Shown one piece after another: positions 43,291-54,405 of a stretch of DNA of 64,000 nt. The stretch comes from Zonotrichia leucophrys gambelii (taxonomy: Eukaryota; Chordata; Aves; Passeriformes; Passerellidae), in assembly GCF_028769735.1 (NCBI RefSeq), contig NC_088173.1, forward strand, positions 64,645,421 to 64,709,420. Reading direction: 5' to 3'. Positions within the stretch are counted from its first letter, which is position 1; each line of letters opens with the position of its first letter. The notes under the pieces are model-generated. The model worked only from the letters and a program-made list of their open reading frames with translations. It was not told the DNA's origin and did no database searches. The position numbers were made by a program, and so were the translations under genes.

Positions 43291-43302
43291 CTCCTCTTGC
43301 AG

Positions 43303-43356
43303 GTTGTTGGTCTCCTCCTGCCCAACCAGACCCTGGCCTCCACTGTGTTTTGGCAG
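43303..43356 (+). CDS. SFXN5: SFXN5 coding exon F
   Basis: This 54-nt exon encodes 18 residues, VVGLLLPNQTLASTVFWQ. The acceptor is ctcctcttgcag, the donor is CAG|gtgaga, and both ends are phase 0. Joined to exon E it forms the first hydrophobic membrane segment and the conserved PNQT turn of sideroflexins. The 250 bp upstream look unusually free of repeats and are rich in TAAT-type words. Confidence 0.96.
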
Positions 43357-44959
43357 GTGAGATCCTTGGGAAGGGTGGGAATGTGGGGAGATGTCTCTGT
43401 TTGAAAAGCCAGGTGGCTGCTGAGGAAGGCAGGAACCTCCCTTGAAATGGAAAATGTAAATCCCCTCCCTACAAATTATTATAGTTTTGAAATTAAAGGG
43501 CTCTCAGGGAAAGGTATGGGAATAGGAATTGGAATTCTTTATTAGGAAAAAATAAAAAATACAAATGCAATAGTACAAAACAACCCTGCCAGAGTGAGAC
43601 CATGCCCTGCCCCCCTGTGTGTCAGGGTGGTGCCCCAGCCCCATCCCATGGGGGCTCAGCCCTCCTGCAGTGCCAGCTGTGGCTCTGCTGCAGCAGGGAT
43701 CCTGCACAAGGGGGGAGTTTTCCTCTGCAGCTCCAGGGCTGCTGGAGATGGGCCTGGGCTCCCTCTGGGAATGCAGGGCAGCAGAAAGCTGCTCCTCTGG
43801 GAATGCAGGGGGCAAAGGCTGCTGGGGTGTCCCAAACCTCAGATTGGATCCAGGCAGGAATGCTTGGCTCCTCCCCTGGGCGGAGCATCTCCCCATGGGA
43901 TGATGGGATTGGATCAGCCCTGCAGGGACACTCACTGGCCATGGACAGCAGATAATTAATAATTAGTGGCCCATTAATAGCAGATAATTAATAATTAATG
44001 GCCCCTTAACTGAAGAGATCTCCTGGAGGGAGGATTGGCTGTGGAAGAGATGAAGAAAACTGCCCATGAGCAGCAGATACCTGCCCCAGCTCTGACAGGT
44101 GGCAATAGAATACACACTTATCTTACATCCCAGGAGAGGAGGGAAGAGCTGGGTTCCGCCCAGAGGACAGCCTGCTGCTGTGGCTGTCCCTCCTGGCCAT
44201 GCTGTAGGGACAGGATGTGCCTGGATCCATTCAGGGAAAGGCCTGCAAGGGGCTGGAAACAAACCTGGGCTCCCCTTTTCATCCCACACCTTCCTGTGCC
44301 AAGGCAAGGAAGAGGCAGAGCAGGCCAGAAGCAAAAATCAGATTTTGGAGCCATTTTGTCTGGGTGTAAATGGCACATCCATGGAGGGGTTGGCCCTAAA
44401 CTTACCCATCTGCCTTTGGGAGGATGAGGAGCTGTGATTTTCCTTGGGGAAGGATGTTGGAAGGGCTGGGGATGATGGGAGGCCCTGTTGCCGGGGATTT
44501 TGTGAATAGGTGTGCACGGCAAAGCCCAGGACTCCTGCACTGAGTCTGCTACAGGAACTCTGGGGGAAAACAATCTGTGTGTAGGGAGGTGCTGGTGTGA
44601 TTTCCCGTTCACATTCTGGGAATTGAGAGTAAGGGGAGGAAGCAGGCACGGGAAGGAGAGCTCCATAGTAAACACACCACGAGTGTGATTCCGTCGCCAG
44701 CTGAAACCAAGGAACGAGTTATTTTCAGCCTCCTTTCTGTGGCAAATGTCTTTTTATTGTCTGCACTGAGAGTGGGGATGGAGCTGTGCAGTGAGGAAGG
44801 CTCAGAGCAGAGTAGGAGCTCTGCCGGGAGCACAGCGGGACAGCCCTGCCAGGAGTTTGGGGTCTGGTGCATTTGGCTGGGAGCTGTCCCACAGGAGGAG
44901 TGGCTGGGGACATCCTGAGCCACTCAGGGCTTTGAAGGCCACTCACCTGCCCTGTTTAG

Positions 44960-45135
44960 GGACATCTGGGATGGAATCCCAGGCTGGTTTGGGTAGGAAG
45001 GGACAGTAAATCCCATCCCATTCCACCCCAGGTGGGCAGGGACACCTCCCACCATCCCAGGGTGCTCCAAGCCCTGTCCAGCCTGGCCTTGGACACTTCC
45101 AGGGATTCAGGGGCAGCCCCAAGTGCTCCTGCCGG
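44960..45135 (-). mobile_element. CR1 LINE 3' fragment
   Basis: Reverse orientation: ggtttgggtaggaagggaca, ggcagggacacctcccacca, agcctggccttggacacttc. Confidence 0.88.
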
Positions 45136-45254
45136 TTTAATGCCATGTGTGTCCATAAGCTGGGCCATCTGCTCATCTCCTGCTCCTCAGAAGCCTCCTG
45201 TGACCCTCTGGGAGCCTATGGAGCTCAGGAAGGGCCTGCTGGAATGGCACTGAT

Positions 45255-45500
45255 GTGTCCTGACTGCACATGGGTTTGGCCAGGACACCAGGAGGAATTT
45301 CTTCACATTAAGGGAGACTGGATATTGGAAGGGGCTGCCCAGGGAGGTTTGCAGTCCCCATCCTTGGAGATGTCCAAGGAAGGCCTGGACATGGCACTCA
45401 GTGCTCTGGGCTGCGGACAAGAGGGAAACGGGCATAGCCTGGGCTTGGTGACCTTGGAGGGATTTTCCAGCCTCAATGAACCTGGGATTCTGTGGGGATT
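45255..45500 (+). mobile_element. CR1 LINE 3' fragment
   Basis: Plus orientation: ccaggaggaatttcttcaca, gaaggggctgcccagggagg, gtccccatccttggagatgt, gcctggacatggcactcagt, ending gggattttccagcctcaatg and gggattctgtggg. It lies 120 bp from a minus-strand CR1, a tail-to-tail pair. Confidence 0.92.
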
Positions 45501-45752
45501 AAAACCCAGCAGCAGTGGGGAAGATGGGGCCAGGAGACGAGTTGCCCATCCAAGGAAGCAGAGCTGCCCTCGGGACACTGGATACCTTGGAATTCCCATC
45601 CCTCCATTTAAAGGGCATAAAATCACACCTAGACCCTGCACCAGTGAGGTACTGAGCTGGCAGCAGGCCAAGGGCAGATGAGATTTCCCTCAGAACTCCC
45701 AGAAGGTGAGATTCTGTTTGGTTTGTGCTGATTTTGTCTCTCTGTCCCGCAG

Positions 45753-45809
45753 TGGTTGAACCAGAGCCACAACGCGTGTGTGAACTATGCAAACCGCAAC
45801 GCGAGCAAG
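45753..45809 (+). CDS. SFXN5: SFXN5 coding exon G
   Basis: This 57-nt exon encodes 19 residues, [19 protein letters not shown]. The acceptor is tctctctgtcccgcag, the donor is AAG|gtgagc, and both ends are phase 0. The [14 protein letters not shown] stretch is polar and highly conserved; it lies between two membrane segments and probably forms part of the carrier core. A 45-50-bp minisatellite starts roughly 20 bp after the donor and runs for 760 bp. Confidence 0.97.
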
Positions 45810-45829
45810 GTGAGCCAGCTCTCACTGCC

Positions 45830-46590
45830 AGGGTGGGGGTGACAAACACCCCTGGATCCTGATTCCAGGGTGAGGGTGACAGTGACAAACCTCTCTGATT
45901 CCTGACTTCAGACAGTGTGGGTGGCCATGACAAACCTCCCTGGGCCCTGACTCCAGGGCAGTCAGAGTGGCTGTGACAAACCTCCCTGGGCCCTGACTCC
46001 AGATAGTAAGGGTGGCTGACAAACCTCTCTGGTTCCTGATTTCAGGGCAATGAGGGTGACCATGACAAACCTCTCTGGTTCCTGATTTCAGGGCAATGAG
46101 GGTGACCATGACAAACTCTCTGGTTCCTGATTTCAGGGCAATGAGGGTGGCCATGACAAACCTCTCTGAGCCCTGATTTCAGGGCAATGAGGGTGACCAT
46201 GACAAACCTCTCTGGGCCCTGACTCCAGGGTGAGGGTGGCTGTGACAAACCTCTCTGGTTCCTGACTCCAGAGCAGTGAGGATGATCATGACAAACCTCT
46301 CTGGGCTCTGACTTTGGGGTGAGGGTGGCTGACAAACCTCCCTAGTTCCTGACTCCAGGGCAGCGAGGGTGGCCATGACAAAACTCCCTGGGTTCTGATT
46401 TCATGGTGAGGGTGGCCATAACAAACCTCTCTGGGGCCTGATTCCAGGGACTGAGGGTGACCGTGACAAACCTCCCTGGTCTTTGACTTCAGGGACTGAA
46501 GGTGGCCATGACAAACCTCTCTGGTTCCTGATTTCATGGTGAAGGTGGCTGACAAACCTCTCTGGTTCCTGACTCCAGGGACTGAGGGTG
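45830..46590. repeat. 45-50-bp minisatellite against the exon G donor
   Basis: About 16 copies of a unit reading gagggtgaccatgacaaacc, tctctggttcctgatttcag and ggcaat. It begins roughly 20 bp after the exon G donor. Each unit contains a pyrimidine stretch followed by AG, much like a 3' splice site, and gggtga-type donor-like words. Confidence 0.95.
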
Positions 46591-46591
46591 G

Positions 46592-46908
46592 TGAAAATGA
46601 AAAGGAGCAGGTTGAATGAAGTTGCTCAAAAAGAACTTTAATAATGGAGTGAAAAACAACAAACGTGGAGAAGTCGAGCACAGCAGGAGGGGCAGGATCC
46701 AAAGACCTAAGACAAAGGGGAAGCAACAATATATATACTTGGGGGTGGAACATTCTGGAACTATAACCATATAGGGGAAACAAGTAACCAATAGGGGAGC
46801 AGAACTTAGTGTAACATATAGGGGATACATAACAGGGCATAGCCAATAGGGGAGCAGGACTTGCACAGCTTAGCTTAACAACACCAAAGGCTTGGGGGGG
46901 AACTCACA
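46592..46908 (-). mobile_element. Solo LTR-like element (about 317 bp), retroviral type
   Basis: Read on the minus strand it starts TGTGAGTTCCC and ends CATTTTCA. It has repeated cccctattggttac-type CCAAT words (three), aagtatatatattgttgc as a TATA site and ccattattaaagttcttttt as a poly(A) signal, the layout of a short retroviral LTR. It lies exactly at the end of the minisatellite. I could not find a convincing target duplication, so the ends may be off or one flank rearranged. Confidence 0.75.
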
Positions 46909-47364
46909 AGCTCACCCTAAGTTAAACAAGTGATTCCCAGGGCTCAAAATTCATGCCTGGTTCTTTTGGGGTAAAATCTGGCTGACTTTGAGTCACAGCT
47001 GTGCCAATTCCTACACACAGCCATGAGGCAGCTGTGGGCCTGGCCTGGGGCATTCCCACGTGGAAACACCAATCCTGCCTTTTCCCTGGCCATGAAACCT
47101 CTGGGGTGCCCACAGGGGGATTTCTAGACTGGCCATTGTCCCGTGTTTAAACTCAGTGTAACCAGCACAAGGACCTGGGAATCACTGCAGGCACAGAAAT
47201 GAGGCTCAGGGCTTCAGAGCTGAACCAGTCCATGGTCCCAACTGGTCTGGAATGGTTTAGCTGGGATCTGAAAGAGAACAGGGCAGAATGGTGCCTGGGC
47301 TGGGGGAGCACAAGGAAGTTCCATGATCCCATCTCCCAGGGGTTTTCTTCATGATGGTGGCAGT

Positions 47365-47515
47365 GGGAAGTGCTGGGGCTTTCCCTGGGAAATGATGGGG
47401 CTGTCCCTGCTCCTTCCTTGGTGGGGCTGTCCCTGCTCCATCCTTGGTGGAGCTGTCCCTGCTCCATCCTTGGTGGGGCTCTCCCTGGAAAGTGCTGGGG
47501 CTGTCCCTGCTCCTT
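47365..47515. repeat. 26-bp minisatellite, five copies
   Basis: Units of ggtggggctgtccctgctcc plus atcctt repeat head to tail; the outer copies contain an inserted ccctggaaa.tgctgggg. Confidence 0.92.
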
Positions 47516-47968
47516 TCCTTCTCCTCAGCCTCCATTCATCCTGTGTTGGGATGTGGGAAGCTGAGCTGGAACCCATCCAGCTCACTGAGAGAACATTTCA
47601 CAGATGAAATATTGACTGTGGCGAGTTTGGGGTTCAGCACTCCAGGGTAGAAATGCTAATTTGGTACCATTTGCTGAATTTCACTCACATCCTTCCTTTG
47701 AGCTGCTATTATTATAATTTTCTGATGCCAATTAATTTTCCATTCCCTGTGACCTTGCTCAGGAGGCCACGATTTCCTCGCTTTTGCCTCTTGGGATGAC
47801 AGCCCATGTGTCACAGAACAATATGACAAAATTAAACCTGTCTCTGCTCTGAAACAAATACACCAAAACCAAAACAAACAAACAAAAAAAAAAGGGAAAA
47901 AAAAAGGGTTGAATATTAATAACCAGAAGTTTGTTTATTGAAAATATGTTTTGTTTTTCTTTCCAAAG

Positions 47969-48034
47969 CCTTCTCCGACATCCAAGTTCATCCAGGGCTA
48001 CTTGGGAGCTGTCATAAGTGCTGTCTCAATAGCA
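47969..48034 (+). CDS. SFXN5: SFXN5 coding exon H
   Basis: This 66-nt exon encodes 22 residues, beginning [20 protein letters not shown] and ending IA. The acceptor is tttctttccaaag, the donor is GCA|gtgggt, and both ends are phase 0. The donor departs from consensus (A at -1, GTGGG), so it is the weakest 5' splice site in this set. The residues from GYLGAVIS onward are hydrophobic and, with VGLNVLI of exon I, form the next membrane helix. Confidence 0.96.
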
Positions 48035-48449
48035 GTGGGTAACTCTTTATATCTCTGGATTTCATGACTAAGGAGCTGCTTGGGAGATGTTTTTTGGATT
48101 GTTGAGCATGTTGATGCCTTTTAATTGACTTAACTCTGTTCTGATAACTAGCAAATGCTGTCACCTGGGGTGTGGCTGGCCCTGCATGCCCGAGCTTTGC
48201 AGCAGAACCAGAACCCAGCCCCTCCTGTGCTGTGCCTTGGCTGCTCTGTGAACTCCCACTCTCCCTCGTGCGTTAATTGGTGGGGAATTCATTAACCAGG
48301 CTAATTTAGAGACCTCGAGGCTGCAGGGCCCTGGGTGGCAGGAGAGGAGAGGCAGAGTTCTGGAATGTTCCACTGGGGATGGAATTACATCTTCCCCTGC
48401 AGATGTGTTCCAAGCTGGAGCTGGAGTTCAGGTCATGGTGTGGAACCCT

Positions 48450-48830
48450 GGAATGGTTTGGGTGGGAAGGGACCTCAAATCCCACCCAGTGCCACCCCTG
48501 CCATGGCAGGGACACCTCCCACTGTCCCAGGTGGATCCAGCCTGGCCTTGGGCACTGCCAGGGATCCAGGGGTAGCCACAGCAAATCTGGGAATTCCAGC
48601 CCCGCCAGGAATTCCTTGCCAAGATCCCAGCCCAATCTCCCCTTTCCCAGTGGGAGCCATTCCCTGGCTCCTGTCCTTGCAGGCCTTGTCCCCAGTCCCT
48701 CTGCAGCTCTCCTGGAGCCTCTTTAGGGACATTTAGGATTTCCTGGAATTTTCCCTTCTCTGGGTGAACATTCCCAGCTCTCCCAGCCTGGCTCCAGCCC
48801 TGGAGCAGCTCTGGGGCCTCCTCTGCAGCT
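48450..48830 (-). mobile_element. CR1 LINE 3' region (about 380 bp)
   Basis: Reverse orientation: ggaatggtttgggtgggaag, ggcagggacacctcccactg, tcccaggtggatccagcctg, aggaattccttgccaagatc. It shares long near-identical stretches with the minus-strand CR1 at 29185-29690, so both belong to one subfamily. Confidence 0.92.
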
Positions 48831-49324
48831 CTGTGTGAAATAATCACACAGATTATAAAGCTCCTGTGAGAGAAGCTTTTAACATTCTTAAAATCAAGCT
48901 CTTGTGGCTTTTAATACATTCCCAGGAGCACAGGTTGACATCAGGAGCAGGATCAGCTCTTCCCAAAAGGGCAGGAACAGTTTTGAGGAGCAACTTGGGA
49001 AAGTTATTCCTTACACTGGGGTTTCAAATATGCCCAAAACTGGATGGTTGTACCTTTTCCTTTGGAGCATTAAAGATCCCACAGCAGTTGGTATTTTCCC
49101 CTCTGGCCAAGACATTTCCCCATTTTTTCAGGTCACAGAGAATTTGCTCTTTGTGCAGCTGCCCGACCGTTTTCCAAAGGGTGTGGAGTTGTTGAAGTGC
49201 CTCGAGGTTTTGAGGGAAAACTCCATTTTATTGGGTACCCTTGTGCAGGATGGTTTGCCATGTCTCATTCTGTGTGCTGGGCACTGCTGCTCCTGTCCCC
49301 TCTGCTGTCCCTTCCTGCTCACAA

Positions 49325-49395
49325 CCCAGCCTGGCTCACCTGAGCTCAAAACCCAGCCTGGCTCACCTGGGCTCACACCCTGGCTCACCTGAGTT
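49325..49395. repeat. 28-bp repeat, three partial copies
   Basis: Copies of aacccagcctggctcacctg with short variable tails. Confidence 0.88.
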
Positions 49396-50154
49396 CCCAC
49401 CTTCTCACTCAGGAGCTGTGCTCACTTTTCCAGCTCAACTTTAACCCTAATCCCCATCCTAACAACCTCAATGCTTTGGTTTTCCATCCACAGCTTCCTG
49501 GGGAAGCATGGGATGGTTTTCCTGAGCTCCTCAGTGCTTAGGCCAGCATTTTTGTCACCTTGTGAGTCCCTGAGGTGACAGTCCCCAGCTGGACGTGCTG
49601 CTGCCCCTCACACCCCAGCACGCTGTGGTGCTGCTGATCCCGTGTTTTTGGCATTAATACTCCTCTCCCTCTTGGAACAGGGGCAGATTAGAGGGGCAGG
49701 ACACACGGACAAGGATCTTGGCAGAGCTTTGTCCCCCGAGCAGCTGGGAGGCTTTGGTAAGGACCCCGTGGGTGTGGAGGTGTCCGTGCTGCTGGGCTGT
49801 GCAGGGCTTGGGGAGCTGGAATCCCTTGGGCTGCTCAGAGCCTGCAGGGCAGCTCCAGAGGGCAGAAGGGACCTTGGGGTGCTGTGGGAAACACCCCTGT
49901 GCAAAGAGGTGTGAGAAGCTCTGTGAGATGTGCAGGGAATAAAATTGGGGAGTTTCAGCCTGGTGCAAGCAGAGATCTCCCTGCAGGGGGGAGCTGCTGC
50001 CTCCTGGCAGTGCCACCCTGTCCCCCAGGCTGGCATCCCACCAGGATGCCCTGGGTGTGTGGAACAGTGCTGGCTCCGAGCTGGGGTGCTCAGGGGGTCA
50101 GCACAGTGTCCCAGGGGCAGGCAGGAGCTCTCCATGGGGTTGTGGATGGTCCAG

Positions 50155-51180
50155 GGTGGAGAAGGGCAAAAACCTTCTGGGGTTCTCCTTCCTGATGTTT
50201 GGGAGGTTTTCTTCCACATGGAGCTGAAGGGCAAAAACCTTCAGGTGTTCTCCCTCATGTCGGGATGTTTTCCTCCACATGGAGCATGAAGGGCAAAAAC
50301 CTTCAGGGTTCTTCTATCCTGATGTTGGGATATTTTCTTTCATGTGGAGCATGAAGGGCAAAAACCTTCTGGGGTTCTTCTTCTATCCTGATGTTGGAAG
50401 GAGCTTTTCCTCCACATGGAGCATGAAGGGCAGCAGCCTTTAGAGGTTCTCCTTTTGGATGTTGGGATGTTTTTCTCCATGTGGAGCATGAAGGCCAAAA
50501 CCCTTCAAGGGTTCTTCTCCTTCCTCATGTTCAGGAGGGTTTCTTCTATGTGGAGCTGAAGGGCAAAAACCTTCAGGGGTTCTTCTATCCTGATGTTGGA
50601 AGGAGATTTTCCTCCATGTGAAATATGAAGGGCAGCAGCCTTTAGAGGTTCTTCTGAATGCTGGGATATTTTCCCCCACATGGAGCACAAAGGCCAAAAC
50701 CCTTCAGGGGTTGTTCTCCTTCCTGATGTTGGAAGGATGTTTTCTTCCACGTGGAGCATGAAGGGCAAAACCCTTCAGGGGTTCTTCTTCCTGATGTTGG
50801 GATGTTTTCTTCCATGTGGAGCAGGAAGGGTAAAAAAACCTTCAGGGGTTCTTCTATCATGTGAAGGGCAGCAGTCTTTAGTGGTTCTTCTCCTTCTGTA
50901 TGTTGGAAGCTTTTCCTCCATGGGAAACATGAAGGGCAAAAACCTTCAGGGGTTCTTCTATCCTGATGTTGGAAGGAGGTTTTCCTCCACATGAATTATG
51001 AAGGGCAGCAGCCTTTAGAGGTTCTTCTCCTGGATATTGGCAGGTTTCCCTCCACACTGGGCATGAAGAGCAGCAGCCTTCATAGGTGTTTTTTCCTGAT
51101 GTTGGGAGGAGGTTTTCTCCATGTGAAACATGAAGGGTAGCAGATTTTAAAGGTTCTTCTCCTCTGTGATGCTGGAAGAA
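50155..51180. repeat. About 68-bp minisatellite, fifteen copies
   Basis: Each unit reads gaagggcaaaaaccttcagg, ggttcttctatcctgatgtt, ggaaggaggttttcctccac and atggagcat. Two subtypes alternate: aaaaaccttc and cagcagccttta. The minus strand reads through as repeated HVEENIPTSG-like peptides, an artefact of the unit. Confidence 0.95.
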
Positions 51181-51784
51181 AACCTTCCCAGCAGAGCAGG
51201 GATGGCACAGGGGGTGTGCAGTGAGGTTTCTGTGTCCCCACAAACATCCCAGTGGGAACACTCCTGCAGTTGTGGAATGCTGAAAGCCCTCACAGCTCCC
51301 AGCAGCCTGGAGAAAGCCCTGCCCCGCAGGGAGGCTTTGGGATGTGGGCTCAGTCATTAGGGTAGACCCTTCCCTGTGTGCAGCTGGAAAAGGGCCTGGA
51401 GAAGCCCAGAGAGGACAGAGCAGTGAATTTGTGCTGTGCCTCACCCTCTGTGTCCTCACAGCAGGGACAGGCACACTGCTCCATCAGGGCTGGGTTTGTC
51501 CTCATTGTCCTGCAGTTAAATGGGAAACCTTTGCAAATATCCTGATTTTCTTCCCTTTCTAGAGAGAGAGGAATTGCTACAACCACAGCTCCTGATTTCC
51601 AGCTCTACAGGGTGAATTTGGGGAGGAATCAATATTATTTTATTTCACGTTTTTGTCCCCATATTTCCTTTTCTCTCCAACTACTCCCATCCCAACCCAA
51701 GTCAGAGCACAGAGCCGTGCCAGGTCCAGGATTTCATCCCTTCTCCTGTGCATGACTGAGGTGAAGGAACCACTTGAAATAAGG

Positions 51785-51945
51785 CTGGGAGAGGTGTTTG
51801 GGTTGGAACAGATCCCAAATCCCATCCCACCCCATCCATGTCAGGGACACCTCCCACTGTCCCAGGTGCTCCCAGCCCCAATGTCCAACCTGGCCTTGGA
51901 CATTCCAGGCATCCAGGGGCAGCCACAGCTGCTCTGGGAATTCCA
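51785..51945 (-). mobile_element. CR1 LINE 3' fragment
   Basis: Reverse orientation: gtgtttgggttggaacagat, atgtcagggacacctcccac, caatgtccaacctggccttg, ggcatccaggggcagcc. Confidence 0.88.
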
Positions 51946-52514
51946 TCCTCTAATATCTCCGTTTCTCTTTCTATGATTGTAATTTATTTTTATCCCACTT
52001 TCCCCCCACCAGCCTCTTTCCTGCCTTTTCTTTTGCTCCCTCATTTTATTCTGTTCTGAAGAGTGATAATGTAATTTTTTCCCCAAACAATTGAGTGGAT
52101 TCCTGGGATCAGGCTCCAATTCCTGATATCTGGCTGCTGTTCATGCTGGTGGTGCATGAAGTGCAATTAACACCAGCTGGTTTTCCTAAACAAGGCAAAC
52201 AAAGGCAGGGAGAAGTAAAAAGACTTGAGAGAGACCAAATGTATTTGAAATGTTTGGAATTTTTTATTCCCCCAGTATTCCAGTGCCAAGAGCTGCACAG
52301 ATCAGGGGGGCTGTGATGAGACAGAAACTCTTTCCAGCTGACACACACACTCTTACTCTGCTATTTTTCACGCTTTTAGGAGATTAAAAAAGCTGCATGA
52401 AGCCGATTTTATTGGCAACAACTGCTTTTTGGATATTATAATTTTATATAGATAATAATTATTTATAACAACTTTATTATTTCTATGTGGAAGTAGGTTT
52501 CTTCTGCCCAGGGA

Positions 52515-52640
52515 AATTGGGCAATCCCTGGAAGTGTCCAAGGGCAGCTTGGAGCACCCTGGCCCAGTGGGAGGTGAGGGGTGCATGAGAGGGGATTTAA
52601 GGCCCTTCCAACCCAACCCATTCCAGGATTTTCTGATTCC
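52515..52640 (+). mobile_element. CR1 LINE 3' fragment
   Basis: Plus orientation: gaagtgtccaagggcagctt, ggagcaccctggcccagtgg, aaggcccttccaacccaacc, cattccaggattttctgatt. Confidence 0.88.
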
Positions 52641-53009
52641 TAATTCCAGATCCCAGCTCCATTTGCTCTGGCACTGCTGATCCCTTTTGGTGCTGGCTCA
52701 GCTCTTCAGGACAGATCAAACTTCTCTTTGGGTGAGAAGTGACTCCTGGGGCTGTGCTGAAAGGTCTGAATTAAATCAGCCAAGGACCATGAGCAGCCAT
52801 TGCCCGTTTCCTGCATTTTCACTGCTGCTGGGACCTTTGGATTGGTAACTGGTGGAGTTAACCCCTCTGGAACCCTCTGGGGTCATTTTTTGGGTCCCTC
52901 TGGACTTTCTCCTTGAATCATCTCCCAGTTTTTCTGTGGGATTGGAGCTTTCTCCATCAGCTTTTCAATTTCCCTGATCCAGTTCCGCCAAGAGCAGCTC
53001 CAAATCCTG

Positions 53010-53660
53010 CAATCCCAATCCTTCCTTTTCCAGCAATCCCATTTCTTCCCCTTCCAGCAATCCAAATCCTTCCCTTTCTATCAATCCCATTTCTTCCCTT
53101 TCCAGCAATCTCATTCCTTCCCATGCCAACAAACCCATTCCTTCCCATACCATCAATCCCATTTCTTCCCTTTCCAGCAATTCCATTTCTTCCCATTCCA
53201 TCAATCCCATTCCATCTCATTTCAGCAATCCCATTCCTTCCCATTCCATGAATCCCATTCCTTCCCTACCCATTCCATCAATCCCATTCCATCCCTTTCC
53301 ATCAATCCCAGTCCTTCTCTTTCCAGCAGTCCCATTCCTTCCTTTTCCATCAATCCCACTCCTTCCCTTTCCAGCAATCCCATTTCTCCCCTTTCCTGCA
53401 ACCCCATTCCTACCTTACCCATTCCAGCAATCCCAATCCTTCCCATCCCAGCAATCCCAATCCTTTCCAGCAATTCCATTCCTTTCCACACCATCGATCC
53501 CATTCCTTTCCACACCATCAATCTCATTCCTTCCTATTCCATCAATCCCATTCCTTCCCTTTCTATCAATCTCATTCCATCCCATGTCAGCAACCCCATT
53601 TCTTCCCTTTCCATTACTCCCATTCCATCCCTTTCCAGCACTCCCACTCCTCGCCGTGCC
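53010..53660. repeat. Minisatellite, cccattccttcccttccatc units
   Basis: Roughly 640 bp of 19-28-bp units: caatcccattccttcccttt, ccagcaatcccatttcttcc, ccatcaatcccattcc. The array ends about 70 bp before a CpG-containing unique stretch (53650-53950). Confidence 0.94.
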
Positions 53661-54334
53661 GTGGGGCTGCTCCTCCTTCCCTGCTCGTTCGCGCTGACCT
53701 CTCACACACCATTTCTCGCTCTCCTCTCCAGGTGGAGGTGCCCCTGTGGATTTTTCCAATCCTCTCCTTGTTCCCGATAATTGTCTGCGAGGCTGCGCTG
53801 ACAGCCTGTGAATGGGGTGTGATGTCCATAATCAGCCGGGAGAGCTGGAGCCCTCCCACCGCCTCGGCTCTGTCCTGCTCGGACAGGAGACATTCAGGGG
53901 CTGGAAAAGTCGGGAGAGGGATGGGAGGGGATGGAGCGTGGCCTGGCTCTCTCCTCCATGGGAGCAGGGGGAAAATCCCAGGGGATTCGAGGAGCTGGTG
54001 ATCAACTTCTGTTTTAAATGAAGTTTAAGTTTGAAATGAAGCAGTGCTTGGCTCTAAAGTCTGCATCTCTCTGCTCCAAAGCTGTTCCTGCACATCCCTT
54101 TCCCTGTTCATTCTCAGACCCCAAAGGGAGTGGTTGGATCTCTCAGACTGAAACTCAGCCTGGCAGTTCCTCCATGGAGCCCTGAAATCGCTGGAGCTGA
54201 GCAGCCATTCCCAAAGGCACAGCCTTGTGGGGGACAAGGACATGGGGCTCTCTGGGATTGCTCCCAGTGTCCATCATCATCCTGTCCCTGGAGTCAGGAG
54301 CACCTGGCACCTGCTGGGTGCTGCCAGGCCCATC

Positions 54335-54405
54335 CCTGGGAGTGTCCCAGGCCAGGCTGGAAGGGCTTGGAGCAGCCTGTGATGGTGGAAGGTGTCCAAG
54401 GCAGG
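54335..54405 (+). mobile_element. CR1 LINE scrap
   Basis: The words gaagggcttggagcagcctg and gatggtggaaggtgtcc resemble the CR1 tail in plus orientation. Only about 70 bp remain. Confidence 0.5.

Larger units (their letters stand above)
36283..43302 (+). other. Intron E-F (7 kb)
   Basis: It is dominated by a foldback of two opposite arrays (36455-38440) and by three further arrays (39455-39995, 40965-41765, 42045-42500). 38440-39450, 40000-40960 and 42500-43300 appear unique; 38830-39120, 40370-40600 and 43030-43290 are A/T-rich with TAAT-type words. No gene is seen. Confidence 0.85.
43357..45752 (+). other. Intron F-G (2.4 kb)
   Basis: It contains two CR1 pieces in opposite orientation (44960-45135 minus, 45255-45500 plus). 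The rest looks unique. No exon or other gene is recognised. Confidence 0.85.
45810..47968 (+). other. Intron G-H (2.2 kb)
   Basis: It is made of the 45830-46590 minisatellite, the LTR at 46592-46908, unique sequence at 46910-47360 and 47520-47968, and a small array at 47365-47515. An A-rich run (47870-47908) precedes exon H. No gene is seen. Confidence 0.85.
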
